Shown here: positions 1 through 13,000 of the stretch, piece by piece
Layout: each line of letters opens with the position of its first letter
Numbering within the stretch: the first letter of the stretch is position 1
Origin: Rostratula benghalensis
Taxonomy: Eukaryota; Chordata; Aves; Charadriiformes; Rostratulidae
DNA: 64,000 nt
Direction: 5' to 3'
Assembly (NCBI GenBank): GCA_013399305.1
Contig: VXAI01000015.1
Span: 2,889,329 to 2,953,328, forward strand
Notes under the pieces: model-generated
Told to the model about the DNA's origin: nothing
Databases searched by the model: none
Seen by the model: only the letters and a program-made list of their open reading frames with translations
Made by a program: the position numbers and the translations under genes

Positions 1-2642
1 TTCTCAGTCAGCTGTAATAAACTATTGTGTATTGATCTAATAGTCCAATACTATTTGAACTGCCTCCATCATCTTAGAAATTTTGTTAGCTATTATTCAG
101 TTCACTGCATATGCCACTTTCCCTTGCCTTGCTTCTGTGACAAATGAATTATGAGGAGGGTGAGAAAAGTATGGTCAGGCTTAACCTATAAAAAAAAAAA
201 GAGGAAAGAAAATGGCTGATAGAAATTTTCAAAGAAAGATCTAGATGGGAAACCACAGGACAAGTGAGTGGGGTAAGGCAAAGAAGCCTTATGGGGTGGT
301 GATTAACAATGGTGGCTGCTGACAGAGCAACTGAAACGTGGGCATTTTTCAATAGGCCAGAAGGCAACTTGATGTCCAGGGCACTGTAATTAACAGGGGA
401 TTTTTGTGAAGGGGATAGAGAAGGGGACATGTTGAACCGAGCTTTGACAGGCAACTCCTGAAAGGACAGGATTTGGTAGAGTCAGTTTTGAAACCACCTG
501 TGGTTGTACCAGCTGCTTCAAATGAACCTGACCTGACCCTGCAGGGGCAGGAGATCTGGGTAATAGATTCCGGAGCCAAGCCCTGGGTGTTCTGCACTGA
601 GCTCCCAGAAGTTTAGGCCAGACCTGGTGTAACCTGTAGTCCATTAACTTGCCTACCTTGCCATGCAAGGAACATGAGCATCCTTCTGCTCCTTCCCAAG
701 ATGCCCAACTTGAGGGGTGTTGTGTTTTGTGTTTTGCTTCTGGAGTCAGGCTGAGGTATTCTCTTCTGGGCTGCAGCAGGAGGAGGAAGTAAGGTTTTAG
801 AAAGCACAATCTGGACCCAGGTTTGTGTCCCCCCATGCCCAGTAGCAGCTCTTTGCATTGTATGAGCTCTCATTTACCCAGGTAACTCATGGTTGTCTTC
901 AGCAGGAAGCACAGCATAAATAATTGCTAAGGGAAATGTGATTCATTTATCTTGCTCCTCATTAATCCATATCGGGTATCTCTTCAGGAAGATATAGTGA
1001 TTTGCAAATGTGGTATAAGTTGCTTTCTGTCCCTTTCTGTTCCTTCTGCCTGTTTGAATTAAGCACAGCCTGTTGTCCATCTTACTGAACCTACATTTCT
1101 GGTCATGTCAAACGTCAAAGGCAGTTTCTGTATGAAAAAACAGTGAATTCTAGCACATATTAAGGTGGGTTTTTTTAGACCTTCACAGAAAGCTTTTTCA
1201 TTCTACTAACCTTGTGGAGGTTCTTTGTTTAGCAAAGAAAGCCAATAGGGAAGTATAGTGCAATCTAGCATTTAAAATTTAGCAATGAGTCAAGACAGAT
1301 AAAGTAAAAAATTGAGGGGAATGTGACAGCAAGAGAAAGGAAGAGCAATGGTATGGTGACCTGAGTTGCATCTCAAATGGTAATTTAAAGATCTTGTAAT
1401 CTTTTCCTTAGCCTTTTGATAAGTCAAGACAGGGAAAACCCTCCTCCAGGGGCATTAGCTGAATGTTCACACCCTCTTAGCTATGAAGAAAGTGCTGTGA
1501 TTCAGGAAAACCGAAAAACCTTACATAGCAAACTGGGATCCGTGAGCCTGCTGGAGTTTACATGATAAATCTTTAAACCTGCTGCATATTGACCTCCTTA
1601 ATTGTGATACACAGCAAAATGGAGTACCCAATGCGGTCTGAAAGATGTTTATGCTTTTCCAGTGCATGGGGTGAGGGTGGAATGGATTTCTCCTCTAAGT
1701 GCAGAGGCACAGCAGCCACTGATTTTATTTTACCATAGAACTGAATGGCATTTGTTTTTGAAACAACTCTGGTAAATCCAGTGTTGGTTTGCACTTGTTA
1801 CCGCATTAATAAAGGTCTGAGTTACTAACCCAATCCCTTTCAATGCCTTAATTTCTGCACTGTTTCTGCTTCTGTCACTGTGAGGGCTTCATACTATATT
1901 TCTACACTAATGCAGACTCATTAGGTCTTCATTAACGACTCTCTCTCCTGTTTTTTTGCTGATGGTGCTGGTATCCCCTGCCCAAAAATAATGAAGGGCG
2001 TTGAAGATTCTAGATGTGAATGGCTGATTACTAACCACGTGCCTATTTATCTCTAGATTTGCTTTCACAACAGTGTCTGGGGTAAAGAACAGATCCACTC
2101 TCAGTTCTGCCTTTTAGTGTTCTGAAGTACAGAAACAAACCAGGAGTAGGAGCATGTAAATGTAACCACGCTGCTTGTATGTCAGGCCGTGGAGTGAGGA
2201 CCATGCAAACAGGAGGGAGATACGTGTTTGACTTTGGGGTGTGTGCAAGCAGCACCTATGGCATCTTCTCTAAGGCACTCTTCAGGGTTTGGACATCTTT
2301 TGAATTCTGCTCATGGAGATGGCAGCAGTGTGTTTTAGGGAGATGATGGAGGTGAGCTGCTGCTACTACAGTGCATGAGAACAATCAAAAGGACCAAATC
2401 ATCTTGAGCTCTATGCAGAGAGGAGGTTGAAAATTTAGATTATTTTCCTGCCTTGGTCCAGCTTTTCTTCCTAATTCCTTCCTTTCTGGCAAGTCTTTAG
2501 GCCTTTTCTCCCCTTTCTGTTTTCTGCTCTTGCCAATATGTCTTATTCTTTTTCATCACTCTCCCATCCCTCCACCTTTCCTGGCTCAGCTCCACCAAGC
2601 CTTAATGTTCCACACTCTCATCTAGCTGTGCTGGTGACTTAC
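1..2642. other. GALNT9: Intronic DNA, nothing recognised
   Basis: This is taken as part of the long GALNT9 intron because the exon preceding VWQCGG is not in the window. Open frames on both strands are short, lack splice-bounded family motifs, and overlap each other. No repeat family was identified. Confidence 0.5.
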
Positions 2643-2852
2643 NNNNNNNNNNNNNNNNNNNNNNNNNNNNNNNNNNNNNNNNNNNNNNNNNNNNNNNNNN
2701 NNNNNNNNNNNNNNNNNNNNNNNNNNNNNNNNNNNNNNNNNNNNNNNNNNNNNNNNNNNNNNNNNNNNNNNNNNNNNNNNNNNNNNNNNNNNNNNNNNNN
2801 NNNNNNNNNNNNNNNNNNNNNNNNNNNNNNNNNNNNNNNNNNNNNNNNNNNN
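2643..2852. other. Assembly gap (210 N)
   Basis: An uninterrupted run of undetermined bases. Left flank ends ctggtgacttac, right flank starts ggggcaggcaacc. The 210-base size may be an estimate; apparent open frames crossing it are artefacts. Confidence 0.99.
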
Positions 2853-4879
2853 GGGGCAGGCAACCTTGCTAATGGCAAGAACAATTAACCACAACTTCTC
2901 TCTGATGTGAAATGATACTGTAAAGGAAATGTTTTAGTTGGAACAGAAATTAATTCAGGAGAAAAGTAGGAGAGGCTTATGTTTTATAAGCAAATTAACC
3001 TTTGTTGATCTTAGAGCTTTCTTTTGCCTTTGTCTTTGACTGCAGTCTTCTAAAGGTGCTGTGTGTTTGAAAAAAATTTAAAGGGTGCAAGAGTGACCTG
3101 AGGAATTGAACCCAGAGGCAGACTCAGATAAAATCAGATTAATGGGTCAAAGGAGGGCCAGGCTCAGTTGCATATGGAGAACACTCTGAAATCCTCAAGG
3201 GCTTGAGAACTAAATCTCTTCTGAGGTTTGCCTACGTTATCCCTTACTCCTCTGTTCTCTCTTGCCTAGTTAAGTCTTCTGCTTCTTTGGTCTCTCTTCC
3301 TCTCTGTGGTCCCTTGTTTTAAATGCTGCCGCCTTTCCTTTCATCCCTTCATCCCCCTAGGTTTGGACAAAGTAGCTAGAAGTTATGCCCTGCTAATGGG
3401 AATCCAACATTGTCTTTCACCAGCCTGATGAAAATAAACCTTGAGGGACCACACCATGCAAGAATCAGCTTGCCTGATGGGGACACAGTTTTAGTATGAA
3501 AAACAATTGTAGGGTGTAGAAGTGGAACGGAAAACAATATTTAAAATTCGTACAGTGCCCTTATGTATCCATAAATCCTGGATATTGTCAGGACTCAGCT
3601 AGGTGGGTCGCCCTTCATATCCATTACACCAACATTGTTTGGGGACACTCTAATACTAAAAGCTGCTTGATATGATAGACTGATTGGGTTGATTAATGTG
3701 GGTATTCCAGCTTATGAACATGGGTATTCCCAAAGTAGCCAGGGTGTTTTGCCACAACTTGGCTGTGGAGGTGTCATGCTGTGACTGATACGAACTGTGC
3801 CAACTCACGGCTTTTGATCCAGTCAGTCATTTCTCTAACATTAAATTAAAACATCAGAGGTTTTTGTTGGTGGTTTAGGGTTTTTTTGGGGTTGGTCTTT
3901 TCTGCTGACATTCAATAGATCCCATTTCCCTGTGTGAAGAGTTTCATCCAGTTGATCAAGGAGCAGATGCAGTTCTGTGTGACTTTGGCCCACCTCAGAC
4001 TGTTTAATAATTAGTCACATGTTAACAATAAATAGGCAGAAACTTGTCAGCAATGCATGAATTTGTGAAAATGCTGCTCAATTTGTGAATTACTTGTAAG
4101 TTGAAAAATAGCCAAATCTATTCTAGAAGATTGGTATCATCAGTCTGAGACACATTGTCTAATATTTGCAGCTATCCTTTTGTTTCATGTGAATTTAAAA
4201 TGGGACACTTTTGGTTGTCCATCTTAATGGACCTTGTTTCCAGAGAACATAAACCTTGCATTTCAGGGGCACTTTTAACTCTCTATCAGCTTGGCTGCCT
4301 GTCAGTAGGAGTGCTCTGTCACCAGTGTTTCTTAGTAATCGACAGTCAGTAAGGCAGTCTGGAGTGACAACTTAATATTTTTCTACATATTCTTTAGATA
4401 GGTTCCAATGACATCCATGTATGGGCTTTTGATGCCGAATGCTCTAGAAAGTCATTTATAAGACTTTGTCTGCATCTTGGAGTAGTACAAGGCAAAGCAT
4501 TAGATGCCATTGCCCTTGGCAACGTGGAATCTAGATTTCCAGGCCAAATTTTGGACTTTTATGTAGTGCACATTCTGCTAAATGTGGGCATCAGGAATCA
4601 AGGACCCTGATTAATTGCTGTTGGGGGTTTATTTTCAAGTGGTGTCTGGCAATGTAGCTGGGCAATTCCTATAAATATTAATAGGAATTTAGCAGATAAA
4701 TATCCTTGAATGACTTTTAGAAAATTTACCCTTAATGTGCCTCACACTTCAATAGGCTGAGCCGTGTTTTGAAATTCCATTTGAGAAAGGGTAATGTCAT
4801 AGATACAATAATGAGGGATATGCAAAAAACAGTAGGATGCACATTTGTACATGACACCAGAAGCTTACAGTACTTTTAG

Positions 4880-5170
4880 ATCAGAGCATCCTAGAATACT
4901 ATTAATGAAATCCCCTTTAACCTTAAGGGGTAATTTTTTCAAAGTGATCCATGGGGGATTTGGCTGTTAAATTTCCATTAACAGTAATGGGATTCACAAT
5001 ATTACAAAGCAAGTTCACCACTAGCCATGCTGAAATTCTACCCCCTGCGGCAATTAATCATGCCCATTGGGCTCGTTAATGGAAATATGAAGCAAATTAT
5101 CTGGCTAATCATGATATGTGATCAATTGGCTCTCCTGCAATAATTGATTGCTGGCTAGTTAAAGCCAACT
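4880..5170. promoter_or_regulatory. Candidate conserved non-coding element, homeobox-site rich
   Basis: Several TAAT/ATTA cores are packed within 290 bases (for example ATTAAT at 4901, TAATCA at 5055, TTAAT at 5086, TAATCATGAT at 5106 and TAATTGATTG at 5141). There is also a CCCCTT/AAGGGG inverted repeat at 4912-4930. The texture resembles vertebrate developmental enhancers. Conservation itself cannot be seen from one sequence. Confidence 0.35.
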
Positions 5171-5229
5171 TGCAGCTTCAGGATTTTCTAGCTGAGTGAC
5201 AAAAGGCAGGGTGTCCCTGTCACGCTCAT

Positions 5230-5257
5230 AAATGCCAAGGCATTTACAAATGCCTTG
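5230..5257. repeat. Tandem inverted repeat AAATGCC / GGCATTT / AAATGCC
   Basis: Seven-base words AAATGCC (5230-5236), GGCATTT (5239-5245) and AAATGCC (5248-5254) alternate in orientation with 2-base spacers. The last two extend to a perfect 10-base inverted repeat, CAAGGCATTT (5236-5245) and AAATGCCTTG (5248-5257). No function can be assigned. Confidence 0.85.
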
Positions 5258-6889
5258 CACAAAGCATGTACAAAGGTTTTTCAAGCAGGAAGTGTTCCTT
5301 GTGTTTTCCTGTCTTCCCTCTCCTGGTGTAACATCTTTCCAGTTTTCCTCTGACTCACAGCAGGTCCTGCAGGTGCTCCCCACAAGGAGCATTCTGTCCC
5401 CCTTGCCTTCACCAGGGTGTCACTGGTGTCCTGCTGGGGTTCTGCATTTTCTCATTCTAATCAAGCCAGGGACTTTGCATTTGCTTATCTCCATCCCTTC
5501 TCAAGAATGACAAAAGATACCACAGGAAGGTACAAAATTTACCCTTTTTAAAATGCTTGGTTAAATCTAAGCCATGTAGTGGATTGGCTTGGGATTTTAA
5601 TTTTTTGTTCCTCCCCAACATTCTGTGAAGGCTTAACATGCTGCCAAAATACATCCTTACTCAGGCTGCAAACTCAACTCTTGGGATACTCTTTGATGTA
5701 CATTATAGTATTACAGTTAACTGGCAAATGTGCAAATCTAGGAGTGCCATGCAAAATCAATAGCATTTCTTCAGGCAGAGCACTAATTTACAGCCACGCT
5801 GCATGACTGTGTCATTTTCCTAATTAATTCTCCAGTGTGCAGAGGTGCACTAAACAACAAAGATAAATACTGGTGTGTGGAGGAGCATAATACAGATTTA
5901 TAGCCTTAACAGAATACAGAGTGCAGATGTTTTGCATAAAACCAAGATTGGTTTATGAGATCTTGCAAGCGGGGGGATCTGTATTCTGACTAAGGACTGT
6001 TTTTCAATGGAATTAGAAACAAATAGAGCAACAGGAAACTTTTTTAAAAAAACATTTTGGCACTTTCCAAATGGCAATGTCTTCTATGTACCCCACTACC
6101 CGTGTTTCAGCTCTTCTTGAAAGCTGCTTGATGGCATAGATGAAAGGGGAGAATCTTCAAGATGACCTGAGCAGCTTTGAAGCAGAAATGTCATTGAAAA
6201 GAAGACTTTTATAAGAGCACTTTAAGCAATTTTTAAAATCCCTCCCAGAATGTATATTAAGTTAGCCAGGCACCAACATACTGAATAGCTTTTCATTGCC
6301 CTACTCGGTCATTTGGCATGGAAACATTTAGTGCCTTGTTATTAATTTTTATATATTCAGAAGCCTATTTCTGCAGAAATCTTGATATTTTTTTTTCTTT
6401 TTTACTGGGGAAAATAAAACAAACTGCTTCTATTATGCCATGTGTCTGTGGGGAACCTTACTAATGTATGTAATATACAACAGCTGATGGCAAGTGATGA
6501 TAAGTTGCTTATACCACTGGGAGCTCTGGAATGAGTGGTTTACAAAGCTGGGTAAGTAATGAAAGTCCATAAACAAGACACTCCACGGAGCGGCAGAGTG
6601 ACAGAATTCTGGCTCCAAGCTTGAGGCTGTTTGGCTGGTATTGGAAATCTATATAACAGCCTTCCCTTCTGGCATCTGCTACTTTGAGAAGGTTCAGTTC
6701 ATTACAATAACAAATTTCAGCTAAGCCCAATTGCAGTCTGTGACCTGTTGGATGGATGGCCTTACTGGAGCATCTCGTAACTCGGTCTCACGCTAGTGGG
6801 TGCTACAAGATAAGGCCACCATGGTCGTTTGTCACTCCCTGACTCTAGGCAGAGTACATGTACTGATTTGTAGTTAATGCAGGTGATCT

Positions 6890-7090
6890 TTGTAGTCTTT
6901 CTGATCAATCCAACCTAATTAAAGGAGTAATTCTCTGGTTTTAGGGCCAATTTACCTTTCCAAGATGGTATGAATGCCTGCAGCTCAACTAATAATGAGG
7001 TAACATCTTAGAGCCAATTAAATGAAAATGAATCAGTAGAGCCCATTAGACTTGATAAAGTTCAACAAGGAATGGAGCAGGTGAATTTTT
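6890..7090. promoter_or_regulatory. Candidate conserved non-coding element
   Basis: Contains clustered TAATTAA, AGTAATT, CTAATAATGAGG and CCAATTAAATGAAAATGAAT words, all typical homeodomain or POU/SOX composite sequences, in a stretch with no open frame. Inferred from texture only. Confidence 0.3.
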
Positions 7091-10000
7091 CCTTGTTAGA
7101 CTCTGGTGTTTTATGAAAAGTTTGAAAACTCACAGCAGCTTCTCACACAAGAATGTCAGCCTCCCAGTTCCTGAAGGCAGTCAATCTCCCTTAGTTTCAG
7201 CCAGTGCACTGATGGTTTCCTAAAACAGTGCTGTATTTCTTAGAGGTTAGAGATTCAAAACAGCCTATATGTAGTATTTTTCTGGATGTTATTTTAGCAA
7301 ATGTTCTTGCAGAGCAGCCCTCATCTATGAAAGGATTCTATTAATAAAACCAGCTGTAGAACAGGAAGACAGAATGATGTTATTAGTAACTGCAAAACCC
7401 TTCCAAAGCACTATTCATCATCCAAATAATTTACTAAATGGTTTCTGAGAAGAACTGTTAATTAACTGGCAAGAATGAACCACATTAACATTTGTTTATT
7501 GCCCCATGTCTTTTGGCCTTGTGAGCTTGGACCAGAAGAGAAGTTAGTTGAAGAAACAGTGTGGCAAATTCTAGCTGTCCCTTCCATGGACAGAATATTG
7601 CAATTCCTCACACTGTGAAAGCTGACTTGGATTAAGGCCAGATGCAAAGGTGCAGTGGAGTATCTGTTTGAGACTCAGTTCTGCTCTCTTGTTGTCCCAG
7701 CTGACTGGCACTCCACCGAGCAGAAAGCCCTCCAGTACAACTCCTTGTTGGCCAACAAGTGAGCTGCTCTGTGCCACAATCGCACAGAACCTTCCTGTGG
7801 CAGTGAGAGCCCACTGAAGTCAATAGGAGGCTTTTCATTTCCTGAAGTTTGTTGGCAGGTCTGGGTGCTCAGACGTGTTGGGCTGTTAGACCACAAGTTC
7901 CTCATCTTGGCTATACGAACAGATCCCCCTATTGAGGCGTAAATTTGGAGCAGGTAGCATATTTTGGCTTTCTTACCCCCCCCCTCTAAAGTTCTTGCCA
8001 TTCACCCATTTTACACTGTTTAGCTTTTGTTCTTTTAAATCTATTTGACATTGATTTTCTGCATCTGAGAAGCAAATTATTCTGGTAAATAGTGAACTGT
8101 GGGAGCTGGTGCTGTCTTCACTAGAGGTGCAGGTAGACAATCTACTTCTGGCAAGAGCTCAGGCCGTTAATTCCATTCTTGCAGAATGAATTTGCACAAA
8201 GGCTTGTTATTTATGGCTAAACTCCCTGGTACCAGAATGTAATGTAAAATCTGGAAATGCTGTGTAATGGGAAAGGTAAGGACACTGAGCGCTGCTGGGT
8301 GATTATGGATGATGTTTTTTTCTTACCTGGCTGGAATCCCCGTGGGCGCCCTGGCTTGCGTTGCACGTGCCTTGCAGTAGCTTTGGGCATCTGTTCTTGA
8401 TAGACTTGTGGTGTGATATCTTTCTGCTGCATCCCTTCTCCTCCTGACATATAAACAAACAGAATTGTATCGGGTAGCCCAGTGTCAGTAACTCAACATC
8501 AGAAATGAGCATCTCGCCAGCCTCGCCTTACAACAGAAATTCTCTTGCTCGCCACCCCTGAGTCACAGCACAGATTTTCCCTTAAGACTTGTGAGAAGTT
8601 TTCTTTTCCACCACTGAAAGGTTCCAGTGAGCAACAGTTCAGTGGTCACATTTTAATGAGATATTTTATACTGTGCAAATCAATTGGACGAGAAGGAAGA
8701 AAACATTGTCAGTATAATTTAAAACATGTGTTTAGTTTTTTCTTCTGAAATGAGATAGATTTGAAGCATTGATTCTTTCTATAATTTGCATTTTCTCTAT
8801 GGAAACGTACATTCCAGTAATCACTATGACATGGCCAAAATTTTTTTCAAAAATCATGGGTTTTTTCCAGTCCTTTTGTCTTCTCTGCTCTATTCACATC
8901 TACCCGTGTTTCCATCACTTCTTGGCCTGTGTGTGCAGATAGACAAGGCTTGTTCAAAGATAGCATGACATGTGCTTCTATCAGAGGAACATTGACATTG
9001 TAGGCAAAGCATCATGGAAGAAGTTGTCCATATAACAAAGCTTTATATAAATCCTAGTGAGTAACAGCAGCCATCAGGGTTCACTGGGAGCGTGGGCTGA
9101 CTCTGTGTCTCACAGGGTTTTGTTCGCACTAGTAGGATGGACTGGAAAGGGGAGGTTTTTACTGGGTGGACTTATTAGCCCTTGCAAGGGCAGCCACCCT
9201 GAAGCTGTGTCAGCACCTGGGATGAATGCAGTCAAAGGCTGAAACAAAAGGTCCTGTTAAGAATCGCCAGAAAAGAATTACTTGAAGTTTGAAATCAATC
9301 CCCAAACATTTAAAAACAGTGGCCATGCAATGCAGCTGACATCCCAAGCTTGAAACCAGAGGAAGCTGAGGTAGGATCCTTTTCCTAACCGTTGGCATCC
9401 ATGACTGTGTTCTCCCAGCTCCCTCTCCTCTCTGGCAGAAGCAAAAGGCATCTTGTTTCCCTTCAGTCTGTTTCAGGTGATGGCAGCAGGGTTGCAGATG
9501 TGTATCTGAGGGCAGTATTTGGCACAAAGCATTGTGCATTTATTTTGTTCTTCTGTATATGTAAAGCCTTGGTGTGTTCTTGCATCCAGGTCACCACTGG
9601 AAAAAGATGAAGCGATTTGCTTTTTGGTTTCCCGTGAGAAGAGAGGGAATAAAGAGGGAAGAGTATATTGTGTTTACCTGGATACTTAAAAAAGCTGACC
9701 ACAGAGCGGCAGCCTTTGTTACTGTAACTCAGCCGGTTGATAGTAAGGCTATGGATGGGTTTGAAAAGGGTGCTCAGAACATGGATGTCAGTATGTAATA
9801 TAAACCTGGGGCTCAATCTACTGAATCTTTTAATGTGAGATATCCATGAAGTCACTAGATGGATTTTCTCAGCGTGTGCTGTGATCTGCCCTGTTCTATA
9901 TTTTTAAAAAGGGGGGGGGGAAAATGTCATTGAATAATTCAGACATGTGAATAGAGCTGGTAATCATGAGCGTCTTATGCTTCCTTGTCATGGGCAAATG

Positions 10001-13000
10001 GAAGAAGACAGCTCCACAGGTGATGAGCTTATTAAATACATCTATGACATTCGTTTCAATCGCAAGATCTAAATTGGAAACCTAATGGTGTGTTAGTTTA
10101 CAGGTTAATGTTTTGTTTGTACAGTATATGCATCTTGTAAGCAGGTGTTGTGAACAATAATTCCAGCCTAGTTGGTGTGCTCATGTTTGCAGAGTTGTGG
10201 GGTTTTTTATTTTTATTTTTTAACAAATCCTGGATGGAGTGCAGTAGGTTGGCAAAGTGCAAAAGAGTTTTATATGCAGTTGTTCTAAGTGTCCGTAGTG
10301 AAGTTGTTTTCCTTCTCGTCTTTTGTCCTTATGTTTACCAACTCCACTTTTTGATTGCCTCTCCAGCTGACATAAATGCATTTCACTGTTCACAGTGTTT
10401 CACTTCAGTGTTTCGAGAAGGTAGCAGTAAACTACTCATGTTGACACTAAAGACTAAATCTCTCCTCTCAGTAACATGCCTGTGACAAATTCCAAAGTGT
10501 TTTTAGCATTTGATACTTCCATCCTTTCAGTGAAGACGTTAAAGGAAGTAATGTCTTGCTGATTTGATTCAGAAAGAGTGAATCAATTCCAAGTGTGAAG
10601 TTAGTGTGTGTGTGTGCAAAGCAGCCTTAGAGTGCTGAACCAAGATCTTCAATGTAAAGCTACTTGCGACAAAATTGGAGCTTTCATAGAAGCCCAATAT
10701 GTTTATTTCATCACATCTATTCACCTTGCTATCTTTTAATTGACCAATCTTAATTATCTTTGTGTTGACAATCACAACAATATCTGGATCAAAAGGAAAA
10801 GTTTTAGGCTGTTTCCTGTACCACTAAAACCCTGAAGTGGATTTTCAGTTGCGCTAGGGTCACGTGCTGGGCTGCTGGGAGCAAATTGGGCTGAGTGACT
10901 TTTATCCATGGATAAATTAATACACCAGGCATCACAAGGACATCTGAGGCTCTAGAGTATTGAGCTGGCAGTGAAGGACAATACCGCTTTTCCAGAATGA
11001 AGAATTTGCATAACAAAGACTTAAAACCTTAAATTTTTAAAAGTTTAATTCTTATCTCTTTCTCCCCTATGGCCTAGGCTTTATTTCTTCTTGTTCTGCT
11101 TTTTGGCAAATTCAGACTTCCTTAAAAACTTCCCAGCAGCTGTGAGAGTAAGAAACACATTAGTGTAACCTCTGGAGACAGCCTTCCATCTAGTGCGAGA
11201 ATCAACTCAAGTTCTGGACTATAAATTTTATTCTTGCCATTAGAGCTGAGAACCCTCAGCTGAAGATGAACCAAGAAAGAATAACATTCAGACTTTTGAA
11301 AAATGACCTCTGATTTACGGTGGTGACACAAAACTAAGTATTGAGTTATCAGCACATTCATCACCAGATTTAGTGCAGTATCTCAAGCCTTTTTTTTTTT
11401 TTTTCCTTTCATGGTGTTACTCTGATTTTTGTGAAGCAATCTAATGTTTCTTTTTCATGTGCCTCAACTACCCCTTTGTGCAAGTTATTACCCATCACTC
11501 CCATTAGGCTTTAATTTATCTGCCCTGTGTAAACCTGCTGATACTGGGGTTTTTTTGTTTTTTTATTCCTGAGATGTTCTAAAACTCAATAATGGCCAGT
11601 GATAAAGGGCAGTCTGATTTTCAGTTGAGATATGAGCATGATTTCCTTGACATCAGTAATGAGCTGCCAGTCTGCACCAGTTCAAGGTGTGCACCAGGAA
11701 GGTGTACTGGATCCTGATTCATTGTTCCACTTAAAATTTGTTTATTTTTCGAATGTGCTTAAAAAGCTTTGTGTCGAATGTTTCTGCCTTAGCAAGTTGA
11801 AAGCTGTTGATGTTTTTCCAGACATAGTCCTTTTAGAACTGTAATCCTGAAACAAACTGAAAGGTGCCAGACTTGCTATTTCTGTATTCACGTACCGGTG
11901 AATCAGAACAACTTGAATGTAGTGGTGGGGTTTTGGACAGCTTGGAAATGCCTCATGCCTTTGGAATTCACACTTCGTGTGTGTGCTTCACTCTGTCACC
12001 TGCTCAGAGGACAAACCTGTCCAGTTCATACCTTGTGCCCACTCAGGTAAGAAATAGGGCCTCTAAATAATTTATCTTCCTCCTTCCTCCCCCCACCCTC
12101 AACCCCATCTGCCTGATTTTCCTCGTACTTTTACCTTGAGATTGCCCTAATAGCATCTTCCATGTTGCTGACTCGTGGTTTTTACTTTCAAATTAGGCCC
12201 TCTATTCAGAGTGATGTCTTTTCCTTTTTCAAGCCCACTAGGTTTTGTGATGGGCTGTGTGCTCCAGTGCAGGAGCTGATCCTGGGCACCAGAACTGGGT
12301 CACTTCCCAGGTCTGAGGCTTAAGGAGAAAATTAGCTGTTCTGGGAAAAAATAAAGTCCTTACAACTTCCACCAAGGTGCCAGGAGGCTTTCTATTTTTC
12401 ATTCTCAACTTGTCTGGAAGGAGCAAGCTTCTTGACGGTGTTTCATGTTGCAGGGTCTAGTAATAATAGTGTGGGACCATGTGGACACAAGTAAAGCCAT
12501 GGCAGTTAAAAGCTTGTATTAAAGTAGATACTGAGGAGGATTTAAGAGAGGGCAAGTAAAGAGGAGTTGGTATTTGGGGACTAAGAAGCCACTTGGAAGG
12601 AAAATGTCCTCAGAAAAGAGACTCTGAAGCCACAACATTACATTTTTCCAGTGTCCTGTTATCCCTCTGCCTTTTGGAACATCCTCAAGTATTACAGTGG
12701 CTGCAAATGCTGGAGGGGGTACAGCGTGAAACATAATAGAAAAATAATCTCTTTATAAGAGGTGGGGGCTAATACCCAGAGGCATCTTGACAACAAATAA
12801 CAAATCCCTTACACAAAAGAGAGGTACTTAAATAAGGCAGCCTGCCTGCATGACAGCAAAGCCTGCTGAACAAAGCTGCTCTTGTAAGGCTAGCCCACTT
12901 GCTTGCAGTAGATAATACCACTAAACCTTTCCAAAAGAAGCTTTTTAAAACAAAAAACAAACTACCCCATAAACCACAATCAAAAGCCATCCACGAATGC

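Noticed and set aside
2538..2888. Open frames spanning the N gap
   Set aside because: Most of their length is undetermined bases.
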